Shown: positions 28,577 to 38,358, numbered from the stretch's first letter. The stretch: DNA of 64,000 bases from Candidatus Aenigmatarchaeota archaeon (GCA_016783545.1 JADHWJ010000003.1:1-64000); one strand, 5' to 3'. The notes: generated by a model not told the origin, from the sequence alone. Made by a program: numbers and translations.

Positions 28577-28707
28577 TAACACTAACGATGAATGGGGAGG
28601 TCTGGGTGGAAGAGGATCACCCGATCGTCAACATCGTCTCAAAGGGTATATTCGCATATATCGCTGTCTGTATCTTTTTGGGGAAACTCGCAAATGGGGG
28701 AGACTGA
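28573..28707 (+). CDS. Small 44-aa membrane-like protein in cassette 3
   Basis: ATGA overlap with the preceding ORF: MITLTMNGEVWVEEDHPIVNIVSKGIFAYIAVCIFLGKLANGGD. Confidence 0.4.
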   Translation: MITLTMNGEVWVEEDHPIVNIVSKGIFAYIAVCIFLGKLANGGD

Positions 28708-28876
28708 CACACCAATACGAGTCAACGAGAGTGGGGGGAAGCTGAAAACATTCAACTTCCAGTCACCTGGATCATAAAGAACTTCCACCCCTCTCTCAAT
28801 ATATTGTCAGTTTAGAGGGATATTGTGTATCATTTTCACACATTAACCTTTTAATACTTTTTTATCAAAATTTTAT

Positions 28877-30442
28877 ATGCGAGTATTATTGGTTGATCTG
28901 GGAACTCCAAGAAATGAGATAAGCGAACCGCTTGGAATTGAAACATTGACTCCATATGTTGAGGCTGCAGTTCCTGGAACAAGAGTAGATTTTAGATCTT
29001 TAGAACTTGATAATTATTCAGATGTCGATGAATATTTAAGATCTGGGGATTATGATGTAATCGGATTATCAACAAAAATAAGATCTTATGATAAATTTAG
29101 TAGTTCTGTAGAAACAATTAAAAAAGCATCACCACAAACCGTTGTTGTTGTTGGAGATATTCTTGGAACATACGCATTTGAAGATGTCCTAGACACATAC
29201 GAAGATGTTATCTGCGTAAGAGGAGAAGGAGAGATACCTTTCACTAAATTAGTCAATAGTGTTGCAGTGGGGCAGCTCTCCTTATCTGGTATACCTAACC
29301 TAGCATACAAATCAAATGGTAAATTGGTAACAACAGATAGAGTTACTATGGACTTAAGAAAAGCTAGGCATCCTAATAGGGTCTTAGCACCTGAAATTCT
29401 AAGGCAAAACGGTTGTGCTAGAGTAGAAGGAAGTAAAGGTTGTGCTTATTCTCTATGTAGTTACTGTGGTACTGTTGAAAAATATAATGGACCGGGATGG
29501 AGACCATTTGACATAGATTTTGTTACTGATGAATTAACTACTATATCTGATTTGGGGTTCAAATCCCCATGGTTTACTGATGAAGATTTTTTTGGTGACG
29601 ATATCCAGAGAGTTTATGATTTTGCAGATGCTGTCATTGATCTAAAAAAACAGGGTATGATAAGGCCTGACTTAGATTTTTATATAAATGCACGAGCGGA
29701 TTCTATTCTTGGTGTCGATTTCGGTGGTACAGATGAATCAAGAAAAGTTTTGTTAAGACTCAAAGAAGCAGGACTTAGGGAGGTTTTTTTAGGATTAGAA
29801 TCTGGTTGTAAGCGTCAGTTAAAAAGATATAGAAAAGCATGGGTAGGAAACAAAAGCCTTCAAGCACTGAATCATTTAAGGGGACTAGGAATAGGTATTG
29901 ATATTGGATTTATATTTTTTGATAAGGATGCAACTATTCAAGATTTGAGAGATAACACAAATTTTGTTTATGATGCCGCTATAAATACACATGATGCAAG
30001 ACTTATAAAAAGGGTGAGAATAGAACCTAGGACACCAATGGGTGATGACTTTAAAATAGATAATCCGCACCCTGTTATTGATATGGATCTAGTTGAATTT
30101 GAATATGAATTCACTATTCCAGAGGTGGGGGAAGCTTTCATGGTATTTCAGGACTGGGAAAAGGGAGACCTAGATGTTATATATAATCTTCAAGCACTTT
30201 GTAGAGGTGAAGTACCAGAAGACTATACCAGAGAAGAGGTTAAAGTAATAATATCAAGATATAGACATCTAGATTGGAAATACTTTAACGAAGTGTTGAG
30301 TATATTTGAAACTGGTGAAAAAGATAGAGAGGTTAAAATAGGAGAAATAACACAACGATTCGAAAGAGAGAGAGATAATTTAGATAATACATCAATAGAT
30401 AGAGTGAAATGGCTTGACAGTACATTTAGAAGAAATCTTTAA
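28877..30442 (+). CDS. Radical SAM protein with N-terminal B12-binding-like domain
   Basis: SKGCAYSLCSYCGTVEKY (CxxxxxxC..C-type cluster), DVIGLSTKIRSYDKF, FLGLESGCKRQLKRY. Confidence 0.8.
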   Translation: MRVLLVDLGTPRNEISEPLGIETLTPYVEAAVPGTRVDFRSLELDNYSDVDEYLRSGDYDVIGLSTKIRSYDKFSSSVETIKKASPQTVVVVGDILGTYAFEDVLDTYEDVICVRGEGEIPFTKLVNSVAVGQLSLSGIPNLAYKSNGKLVTTDRVTMDLRKARHPNRVLAPEILRQNGCARVEGSKGCAYSLCSYCGTVEKYNGPGWRPFDIDFVTDELTTISDLGFKSPWFTDEDFFGDDIQRVYDFADAVIDLKKQGMIRPDLDFYINARADSILGVDFGGTDESRKVLLRLKEAGLREVFLGLESGCKRQLKRYRKAWVGNKSLQALNHLRGLGIGIDIGFIFFDKDATIQDLRDNTNFVYDAAINTHDARLIKRVRIEPRTPMGDDFKIDNPHPVIDMDLVEFEYEFTIPEVGEAFMVFQDWEKGDLDVIYNLQALCRGEVPEDYTREEVKVIISRYRHLDWKYFNEVLSIFETGEKDREVKIGEITQRFERERDNLDNTSIDRVKWLDSTFRRNL

Positions 30443-30473
30443 TTATTTAATAACAATAATCAATGGTGATTTT

Positions 30474-31010
30474 TTGAAAGAGGTCGAACTTTGCTTCAGG
30501 ATTGACTCGGAGAAAGAGAAAAAAATACAAGATAAACTAAAAGAATTTTTTGTTAAAAAGGTTACGGAAACTGATACATATTTCTTTCCTCCACATAAAG
30601 ACTTCTTTGCAAATAAAAACGGAAAAGAAAATCTCAGAATAAGAGATTCTAATGGTAAGGTAAAGCTAACATACAAAAACGTTGTTTATAATAACTGGGA
30701 ATATTCACATTCTATAGAAAAAACCGTTACAGTGAATGACTCCAAGGAATTAATTGAAATTCTAAAATCTCTTGGGTTTAAAATACATATAACTATTGTA
30801 AAGGAAAGAGAGATATTTGAAAATGACAAATTCAAAATTACAATTGATAAAATAGAAGATCTAGGATTTTTTGCTGAAATTGAATGGAATTGTGAAGAAA
30901 ATGAAAATGCACTTGAAGAATGTAAGAAAATGGCAAAAGAGTTAGAGCTTGAAGAGATCGAAGATAAAGGCTATTTAAGATTGTTGGAAGAAAAAATGGA
31001 TTTAAAATAA
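30474..31010 (+). CDS. CYTH-domain / class IV adenylate cyclase-like (CyaB) protein
   Basis: EVELCFRIDSEKEKKIQDKL, LRIRDSNGKVKLTYK, FFAEIEWNCEENE; exact start uncertain (TTG near 30474). Confidence 0.75.
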   Translation: MKEVELCFRIDSEKEKKIQDKLKEFFVKKVTETDTYFFPPHKDFFANKNGKENLRIRDSNGKVKLTYKNVVYNNWEYSHSIEKTVTVNDSKELIEILKSLGFKIHITIVKEREIFENDKFKITIDKIEDLGFFAEIEWNCEENENALEECKKMAKELELEEIEDKGYLRLLEEKMDLK

Positions 31011-33626
31011 TTATTTCTTATCTTCCAATGCTGCATGTGCAGCTGCTAACCTTGCGATTGGTACTCTGAACGGACTACAAGAAACATCATTTAATCCAAT
31101 TCTATGACAGAACTTTACGCTTTCTGCCTCTCCACCATGCTCACCGCAGATGCCTATCTCAAGCTTTGGATTAATCTTTCTTGCTTTTTCAATGCAAATC
31201 TTCATCATCTCACCAACACCTGTCTGATCAATGCTCTGGAAAGGATCTCTTTCATATATCTTGTTTTCAACATAAGCTGGAAGGAACTTTCCTGCATCAT
31301 CTCTTGAGAAACCGCATGTCATCTGTGTAAGGTCATTTGTTCCAAAAGACATAAAGTCTACTTCCGGAGCAATCTCATCTGCTGTAAGAGCTGCTCTTGG
31401 AACCTCAATCATTGTTCCTATTTTATAATCATTTTCACCAAGCTCTTCAGCAACCTTTGTAACGATATTTTTAATCATCATGTATTCATTTACATTTCCA
31501 ATAAGTGGAACTTCTATCCATGGCTTTGGTTTCAATCCTTCTTTTCTACATTCCTGAGCAGCCATTAGAATAGCTCTTGCCTGCATTTCATTTATCTCTG
31601 GATATGTAACACCAAGTCTACATCCTCTGAAACCAAGCATTGGGTTAAATTCATGAAGGGATTCAATAATACTCTTTATTTTTTCAGCTGTTGCACCCAT
31701 CTCTTTTGCTAACGATTGAATATCCCTATCCTCTTTTGGAAGGAATTCATGTAGAGGAGGATCCAGTAGTCTGATTATAACAGGCATGTTATCCATTACT
31801 TTGAATATTCCCTTGAAATCTTCTTTCTGCATTGGAAGCAGTTTTTCTAAAGCCTTTTTTCTATCTTCCACATTCTCAGCAAGTATCATCTCTCTAACAG
31901 CCTTAATTCTTGACTCTTCAAAAAACATATGCTCTGTTCTGCAAAGTCCAATACCTTCTGCACCATAATCCTTTGCAACCTGTGCATCTTTTGGTGTGTC
32001 AGCATTTGTTTTAACAGAAAGTTTTCTAAAAGAATCTGCCCAGCTCATTAACTCTGAAAATTCACCTTTCATTTCAGGTTCTACTAGCTTTAGTTCGTCT
32101 TCATAAACAAGACCTTCTGAACCATTAAGTGTTATTATATCACCTTCTTTCAAAACTTTACCTGTTGCTTTGATTTTCATCTCTTTCTTCTCTTCATTCA
32201 CTTCAATATCAGAAGAACCAGCAACACAACACTTACCCATACCTCTTGCAACAACAGCAGCGTGAGACGTTTGACCCCCTCTTGCTGTTAGAATTCCCTG
32301 AGCAGTATGCATTCCCTCAATATCTTCAGGTGAAGTCTCAACTCTAACCAAAACAACCTTTTCCCCATTTTCATTCATCTCAACTGCTCTTTCTGCAGTG
32401 AAAACAATCTTTCCAACAGCTGCGCCAGGTGAAGCTGGCAAACCCTTTGCTATTGGTTCAGCGCTTTCGTTTGGATCTATCTGCTTGTGCAAAAGCTGGT
32501 CTAATTGCTCTGGATTCACTCTTATAACAGCATCTTCCTTTGATATTAACTTTTCTTTGAACATGTCAACTGCTATCTTAACAGCAGCCTGTGCTGTTCT
32601 TTTTCCCTTTCTTGTTTGGAGTAAGAATAATTTTTCATTTTCAATAGTAAACTCAAAATCCTGCATCTCTTTGTAATGCTTCTCTAATTTTTCATATACT
32701 GTAAGAAGCTGTTCATAGACTTTTGGCATTACCTTTTTCAATTCATCAATTGGTTGTGGTGTTCTAATACCAGCAACAACATCCTCACCCTGAGCATTTA
32801 TCAAGAATTCTCCATAATGCTCTTTTTCACCTGTTGATGGGTTTCTTGTGAATGAAACACCTGTTCCTGATGTCTCTCCTCTATTACCAAAAACCATTGC
32901 CTGAACATTAACACCTGTTCCTGCATCATCTCTTAGCTTGTTTATCCTTCTGTATTTGATTGCTCTTTCATTATTCCAGGAATTAAATACAGCATCAATA
33001 GACATCTTTAGTTGTTCATATGCATCTGTTGGGAAATCTTTTCCAGAATCCTTTTTAACAGTTGCTTTGTGCAGTTCTACAATTTTCTTTAGATCTTCTA
33101 CATCAAGGTCAGTATCTTGTTCCACGCCTTTTTCTTCTTTGACCTTTTCAAGATTTTTCTCAAAATCAGCATGCTTGACTTCCATTACAACATCACCAAA
33201 CATCTGGATGAATCTTCTGTAAGAGTCCCATGCAGCTCTTTCTCCGATTATCTTTGCCAGACCTTCTACAACAGTATCATTCAATCCCAGATTTAATACA
33301 GTATCCATCATACCTGGCATTGAAACATAAGAACCTGAACGAACAGAAACAAGAAGTGGGTTTTCAGGGTCACCAAGCTTTTTGTTCATAAGCTTTTCTA
33401 ATTTTGCAAGCTTTTCCTTTACCTGATCTTCCAGACCAGAAGGCCATTTCTCTTTTTCAACATAAAATTGATTGCATGCATTTGTTGTTATTGTAAATCC
33501 CTGTGGAACAGGCAGACCAGCAGTTGTCATTTCAGCTAACTGAGCGCCTTTATTTCCTAATAGAAATATCATTTTCTCTGTATTTGCATCCTTTACTTCA
33601 TCAAAACTATAAACCCATTGTGTCAT
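31011..33626 (-). CDS. ppdK: Pyruvate phosphate dikinase
   Basis: GGQTSHAAVVARGMGKCCVAG, GICGEHGGEAESVKF, MTQWVYSFDE start. Confidence 0.97.
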   Translation of the reverse strand: MTQWVYSFDEVKDANTEKMIFLLGNKGAQLAEMTTAGLPVPQGFTITTNACNQFYVEKEKWPSGLEDQVKEKLAKLEKLMNKKLGDPENPLLVSVRSGSYVSMPGMMDTVLNLGLNDTVVEGLAKIIGERAAWDSYRRFIQMFGDVVMEVKHADFEKNLEKVKEEKGVEQDTDLDVEDLKKIVELHKATVKKDSGKDFPTDAYEQLKMSIDAVFNSWNNERAIKYRRINKLRDDAGTGVNVQAMVFGNRGETSGTGVSFTRNPSTGEKEHYGEFLINAQGEDVVAGIRTPQPIDELKKVMPKVYEQLLTVYEKLEKHYKEMQDFEFTIENEKLFLLQTRKGKRTAQAAVKIAVDMFKEKLISKEDAVIRVNPEQLDQLLHKQIDPNESAEPIAKGLPASPGAAVGKIVFTAERAVEMNENGEKVVLVRVETSPEDIEGMHTAQGILTARGGQTSHAAVVARGMGKCCVAGSSDIEVNEEKKEMKIKATGKVLKEGDIITLNGSEGLVYEDELKLVEPEMKGEFSELMSWADSFRKLSVKTNADTPKDAQVAKDYGAEGIGLCRTEHMFFEESRIKAVREMILAENVEDRKKALEKLLPMQKEDFKGIFKVMDNMPVIIRLLDPPLHEFLPKEDRDIQSLAKEMGATAEKIKSIIESLHEFNPMLGFRGCRLGVTYPEINEMQARAILMAAQECRKEGLKPKPWIEVPLIGNVNEYMMIKNIVTKVAEELGENDYKIGTMIEVPRAALTADEIAPEVDFMSFGTNDLTQMTCGFSRDDAGKFLPAYVENKIYERDPFQSIDQTGVGEMMKICIEKARKINPKLEIGICGEHGGEAESVKFCHRIGLNDVSCSPFRVPIARLAAAHAALEDKK

Positions 33627-33756
33627 GTATCCACCAAGAATAATATAATTGAAAACAAAATTATTTAAATGATTATTAAAAAACACCGTTAAATTGACAG
33701 TATAACAGAATATCAGGGATATTCTGCCCGTTTGGGAGGCTCTCCTTCACTGAGAT

Positions 33757-34071
33757 CTAGTAACCTGGTCCTTCGTAAGGCTCAACATAATCAGGGTCTG
33801 GTGCATTCAACGATTTCCATACTTCCTTTCCTATTTCTACGAGATAAAGGATGAAAGGAGAAACCAGTAAAGTGAGAAAGAATGTTACAGGAAGCATCAG
33901 AGGATGGAAAGCCAATTTTCCATATCTCAGACATTTTTCTAACACTGGTTTCCACATATCAATGTAAAAGGGTTCCGCGAGTAGGGGGAGAAATGGTAAA
34001 GAGAAGAGAAAAAGCAAAGCAAAGCAGCCCCAGAAACTCGGTGTTTCTTCTTTTTCCGATGTATCCATCAT
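33757..34071 (-). CDS. Small membrane protein in cassette 4
   Basis: Two hydrophobic segments; AAAGGG upstream of the start. Confidence 0.45.
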   Translation of the reverse strand: MMDTSEKEETPSFWGCFALLFLFSLPFLPLLAEPFYIDMWKPVLEKCLRYGKLAFHPLMLPVTFFLTLLVSPFILYLVEIGKEVWKSLNAPDPDYVEPYEGPGY

Positions 34072-34214
34072 ATACCCTTTCTAAACAAAAGACAAGAAAA
34101 GAGAGGAAAGCAACATACTGAAAACTGTTACTATCTTATCTGTTCTCTCTTGGAAACTGTAAAAAGTAAATATGATGTTTTATTCTTAAATTACAAGTTT
34201 AAATCTTTAATTAT

Positions 34215-34622
34215 ATGTCAGAATTCAGTCTTTTAGAGGAATGTAAGAAATGCGGAGCAAAATGTTGTAAATCAGGTACACCTATACTTCTACCATGGGA
34301 AAGGGATAAGATAGTAAAGGAAACGGGCAGAGATGTCTTTGAAAAGGCAGCGAAATGGTATATTTTCAACAAGGAAAATGGGGAACCTTGTCCTTTTTTG
34401 AAGAATGATCTTTGTACAATAGAAGAGATAAAACCTATAAACTGCAAGGCTTTTCCTGCAGTCATTTTTGGTGGGATAAACCCTGAAAAAACAGTGAAAA
34501 CCTGTCCAATAAAAAAACTTCCAATGGATTTTGTTGAGAATGTGGATAAATTAAGGAAGCAATTGGAAATGTCCTTAGATAGATGGAAAGAGTATATGGA
34601 TGACTGTGAAAAAGCTTTATAA
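34215..34622 (+). CDS. YkgJ-like CxxxCxxCC zinc/iron-chelating protein
   Basis: CKKCGAKCCKSGTPILLPWERDKI...GEPCPFLKNDLCTIEEIKPINCKAFP. Confidence 0.85.
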   Translation: MSEFSLLEECKKCGAKCCKSGTPILLPWERDKIVKETGRDVFEKAAKWYIFNKENGEPCPFLKNDLCTIEEIKPINCKAFPAVIFGGINPEKTVKTCPIKKLPMDFVENVDKLRKQLEMSLDRWKEYMDDCEKAL

Positions 34623-34705
34623 GCAAAAAACCAATGAATTCTTTCAGCCATTAGATTATTCAAAGACTTTCTTCAACCGTCTTTTGAAAATCTTAGGAGA
34701 ACAAG

Positions 34706-34939
34706 ATGAATCATCTACTTCTAATCACAATTGTTGTGATCATCAACTATCCTCTTCTCAGGTATGCACTCTATGTAGATTTCAATCTTACGAAGCACTG
34801 GAAAGCCGTGAAACCGGAAACAGAAGAGGAACGAATGGCCAATAATGCATCATATTGGTTAACACGCATCTTCATGTTCGGATGCTTCCTTGTATTGATC
34901 TTTTGGCTCGATTGGATACTCTTTAAGAAGATCGTCTAA
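34706..34939 (+). CDS. Small membrane protein, copy 1 of tandem pair
   Basis: MNHLLLITIVVIINYPLL...; AGGAGAACAAG upstream. Confidence 0.5.
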   Translation: MNHLLLITIVVIINYPLLRYALYVDFNLTKHWKAVKPETEEERMANNASYWLTRIFMFGCFLVLIFWLDWILFKKIV

Positions 34940-34948
34940 GGAGCGGAT

Positions 34949-35188
34949 ATGAAACATCTACTTCTAATCGCAATTGTTGTGATCATCAACTATCCGCTAC
35001 TCGATGCCTTACTCGAGAATGATAGAAACATCAAGTGGAAATGGGAAAGGCAGAGAAAACCGATGATTTTTCCAGGAATGGAAAAACTTAACTCGGCTGT
35101 TATCTTTGTTGCACGCATTTTCATTTTCATATTCTTCAGCATATTGTTCTTTCTGTTTGACATGAAGATCTATAACATGATATTCTGA
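34949..35188 (+). CDS. Small membrane protein, copy 2 of tandem pair
   Basis: MKHLLLIAIVVIINYPLL...; AAGGAGCGGAT upstream. Confidence 0.5.
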   Translation: MKHLLLIAIVVIINYPLLDALLENDRNIKWKWERQRKPMIFPGMEKLNSAVIFVARIFIFIFFSILFFLFDMKIYNMIF

Positions 35189-35290
35189 AAGGAGAGTGGG
35201 ACAGATGGCTTCGACCTGATTGTCCCATTATATTGTCATGTTAGCGGTGTATATAAAAATATTAATATATCAGAAAGATAAAGTGTTGTT

Positions 35291-36184
35291 ATGGACGCTA
35301 AGATTCTAGAAAAATACAAGAAAGCAGGGCAGATAGCAGCTCATGTAAGAGCTGAAACAGAAAAGAAACTGAAACCAGGCATGAAGCTCTTAGAGATTGC
35401 AGAATTTATTGAATCTTCTATTAGGAAGAAAGGTGGAGAACCAGCATTTCCAGTAAATCTCTCACTAAATGAAATTGCTGCTCATTATACACCTGTATAC
35501 AAGGATGAAACCACTGTAGAAGCAGGTGATCTTCTTAAGATAGATATTGGAGTTCATGTTGACGGATATATAGGGGACCTGGCATTTACATGGTGTTCTG
35601 AGAAGAATCCTTTGATTAAAGCTGCTGAGAAGTGCTTGGGGATAGGCATAAAGGTATCAAAACCTGGTGTAACGGTGTCCGAGCTAGGAAAAGCCATAGA
35701 GGATGCCTCTAAAGAGCAAGGTATAGGTCTTATAATGAATTTAACAGGCCATACCCTGGACAAATTTAAGTTCCATGGAGACCCAATTATCCCTAATAAA
35801 GAGACAGGAAATACACATGCCTTCAAAGAAGGAGATATTATAGCATTGGAACCATTTACTGTTGAAAGCAATGGTTGGGTAAATGAATCAGCGCCTACAG
35901 AGATATACAAGCACGTCATGGACAGACCAGTTAGGTTAAAAGAGGCAAGGGAAATTCTTTTAATGGGAAGAGATCAATTCCACAGCCTTCCATTTGCAAA
36001 AAGATGGTTATATGATAAATACAGCCCTGTAAAAGTTGCGATGTCGCTGAGGCAACTAGAAGCTGCATATGCTGTTGAGGGTTTTCCTGTGCTAAAGGAA
36101 AAGGATGGAAAAAAGATAGCACAGGCAGAGCACACAATAATTGTTGGAGAAAAGCCGTTGGTTACAACTGAATTAAAGGATTAG
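35291..36184 (+). CDS. map: Methionine aminopeptidase (type II)
   Basis: LKIDIGVHVDGYIGDLAFTW, NLTGHTLDKFKFHG, IALEPFTVE, AEHTIIV. Confidence 0.93.
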   Translation: MDAKILEKYKKAGQIAAHVRAETEKKLKPGMKLLEIAEFIESSIRKKGGEPAFPVNLSLNEIAAHYTPVYKDETTVEAGDLLKIDIGVHVDGYIGDLAFTWCSEKNPLIKAAEKCLGIGIKVSKPGVTVSELGKAIEDASKEQGIGLIMNLTGHTLDKFKFHGDPIIPNKETGNTHAFKEGDIIALEPFTVESNGWVNESAPTEIYKHVMDRPVRLKEAREILLMGRDQFHSLPFAKRWLYDKYSPVKVAMSLRQLEAAYAVEGFPVLKEKDGKKIAQAEHTIIVGEKPLVTTELKD

Positions 36185-38358
36185 CTTGACCACACAACAA
36201 CCGTTATCTTATTACTATTATGGGAAGAACCACCTGTTGTAACCGCTTTCAGATAGACTTCAATAATACCCTGACTATCTATTAAATACCCTGGATCTAC
36301 ATAAGGATAGTATAGATTACAATCTGTAAAGTCAGGTGATAAGCATCTTTCTCCAGGGTTTTGTAATTGTGGGTCATAATAACCACCAAACCATCTCAGT
36401 TCTCTTAGATCACTATCTATAAAGCCAACATCAGTATCCCTCTCAAACAATACCTGTACTCTATAATCCAGACCGTCTAAAAATTCAAGATCGAACATAC
36501 CTGGATTTAAAACAGCTTTAGATAGATCAACAAATAATCTATAGTAATCTAAAGCAACTTCTTTAGTATAGAAAACTTCATCAATATATCCACCACTACT
36601 ATCTGTTATTATAATCTTTGGTAGATAATCATCTATGTTTACAAAATTTCCTCTTGTAACACATTGATTTGAATCAATATCACATCTACCATCACATAGT
36701 GTGGTAGTATGACTGAGTTCATTGCCATCACAATCATATACTCTAAATCCTTGTGTGTATTTCCCACCGTCTGTTGCAGCGCCAACACAGTCATCATAAT
36801 AACGTTCTGTGCAAGCCGCAGCGCCATCATCATAATCTATGCAGCTTGAACATGTGAATTCACATCTTCCTGTCAACTTATTACAGCTATAGTCAGATCC
36901 TAAAACAGCTGAACATGAATCACAGCCTGGTAATATACCACCACAACCATTATCAAAATCATCATCACCGCATTCAACTTCTGTTCCTATGAAATCATCA
37001 CATGTTTTGCATTCTAAACAGTCTCCAGATATACAATTAAATCCTGCGGGGCAGTCACCACTAAGACCACCACAGCTCAAATATCCGCATTCAGGATCCA
37101 TACCGCACTCATTATCACCACAATCGGGATCACAGCATATACCACCTATATCCATTCCAACACCGCATTCACATTGCCCGCCAATACAAACAAAACCAGC
37201 ACTAGAATCACATGTCCCACAAGAGCCACCGCAGCCATCGTCTCCACATAACTTGCCATCGCAATTTGGTACGCATGGTATTTTCTCACACTTGTTACTG
37301 ACACACTCATAACCATCATCACAAGAACCACAATCAAGTTCCCCTCCGCAGCCGTCATCAGACCATGTTCCACATTCCAAGCCTAGACCACTGCAACTCA
37401 ATGGATTAGCACAAACACATTCATATACCTGAATACCTGTAGGCTTTGTAACTTTCTTGCATATATCTCCATCATCACAGTTACCGCAATTAATTGTACC
37501 GCCACAGCCATTAAGTAATGATCCACAATACATCGGAATATCACGTGTCAGGCAATCAGCAACTGTCAATGGCTCGCAAACACATCGGCCACTTATACAA
37601 CTGGACCTTGGATTATCGCAGGTACCGCAATTAATTGTACCGCCACAGCCATCACTATATGGTCCGCCACACTCTCTTCCTAATGACTCACATGTAATCG
37701 GTTCAGTGCAATCACATACACCTGTTTCTTGATTGCAAGACTCTCTCGCACCTGGACACTCTCCATCAAAATCCCCACAAAGAAGCTCTCCGCAATGATC
37801 AGTACCGCATTCCCTGGTTCCGCAGTCTGGCTGGCATTCGCAATATCCGAACTTAAAATCAGTCTTTTTCTCGCATTTATTGCCTTTACAACTTAGGGCA
37901 CCATCTCCCTGGGTATTAGCAACCCAGCCTTCAGGGCAGTCCAGCTTTTTGCTAACCATCTGGAATTTACTACCTTTCCGCTGGCAGTAACCTTCTTCAA
38001 TTGTATTGCTATCTATCTTTTTGTCAGCTATACACTTCCATTTCCATTTGCCTTTTTCTTTCACCTTTCCACAGACAATTCCACCATAGAACTCATCATT
38101 CCCTAAAGTAAGGGTTTTCCTTGGATTACCCTTGGAAGCATTATCAAATTCAAAACTACCCATTGCTAAATAATTATAATCTCTGCAATTATCGCCTCTC
38201 ACCTTCATTCTAAACTGACCTAAAGGATCTGTTAGATCAATACCCAATTCATCAGCAAAAACAATAATAGAAACAAATGCAACAGCGACTATTGCTATTA
38301 TAGCTATTGGTAATAATTTTTTTATCTGAGTATTTTTCACTACTTTCTTTTTTAGCAT
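36181..38358 (-). CDS. Cys-rich secreted/membrane-anchored protein with tandem CGGxxxCGxC repeats
   Basis: N-terminal TM; repeats such as CGGTINCGTCDN, CGGTINCGNCDD, CGGELDCGSCDD, CGGSCGTCDS. Confidence 0.75.
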   Translation of the reverse strand: MLKKKVVKNTQIKKLLPIAIIAIVAVAFVSIIVFADELGIDLTDPLGQFRMKVRGDNCRDYNYLAMGSFEFDNASKGNPRKTLTLGNDEFYGGIVCGKVKEKGKWKWKCIADKKIDSNTIEEGYCQRKGSKFQMVSKKLDCPEGWVANTQGDGALSCKGNKCEKKTDFKFGYCECQPDCGTRECGTDHCGELLCGDFDGECPGARESCNQETGVCDCTEPITCESLGRECGGPYSDGCGGTINCGTCDNPRSSCISGRCVCEPLTVADCLTRDIPMYCGSLLNGCGGTINCGNCDDGDICKKVTKPTGIQVYECVCANPLSCSGLGLECGTWSDDGCGGELDCGSCDDGYECVSNKCEKIPCVPNCDGKLCGDDGCGGSCGTCDSSAGFVCIGGQCECGVGMDIGGICCDPDCGDNECGMDPECGYLSCGGLSGDCPAGFNCISGDCLECKTCDDFIGTEVECGDDDFDNGCGGILPGCDSCSAVLGSDYSCNKLTGRCEFTCSSCIDYDDGAAACTERYYDDCVGAATDGGKYTQGFRVYDCDGNELSHTTTLCDGRCDIDSNQCVTRGNFVNIDDYLPKIIITDSSGGYIDEVFYTKEVALDYYRLFVDLSKAVLNPGMFDLEFLDGLDYRVQVLFERDTDVGFIDSDLRELRWFGGYYDPQLQNPGERCLSPDFTDCNLYYPYVDPGYLIDSQGIIEVYLKAVTTGGSSHNSNKITVVVWSS

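Larger units (their letters stand above)
27526..28819. mobile_element. Foreign cassette 3 with operon of five small genes
   Basis: Right edge TATATTGTCAGTTTAGAGGG (28800-28819); left edge candidate ACACGGTTTTTTTCACATAG (27526-27545), similar to cassette 4 left edge ACACCGTTAAATTGACAGTATA. Confidence 0.5.
33683..35250. mobile_element. Cassette 4 flanked by inverted copies of the shared end motif
   Basis: Left ACACCGTTAAATTGACAGTATAAC; right TTATATTGTCATGTTAGCGGTGT = reverse complement ACACCGCTAACATGACAATATAA. Confidence 0.6.

Noticed and set aside
34216-34243. TGTCAGAATTCAGTCTTTTAGAGGAATG at the start of the YkgJ gene as an internal cassette boundary
   Set aside because: Spacing between the two halves does not match other ends, and the sequence is coding (MSEFSLLEECKK).
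9243-35250. Assembly chimerism as sole explanation for the foreign tracts
   Set aside because: Not excluded, but recurrence of the same end motif at several borders is hard to explain by random misassembly; read mapping is needed.
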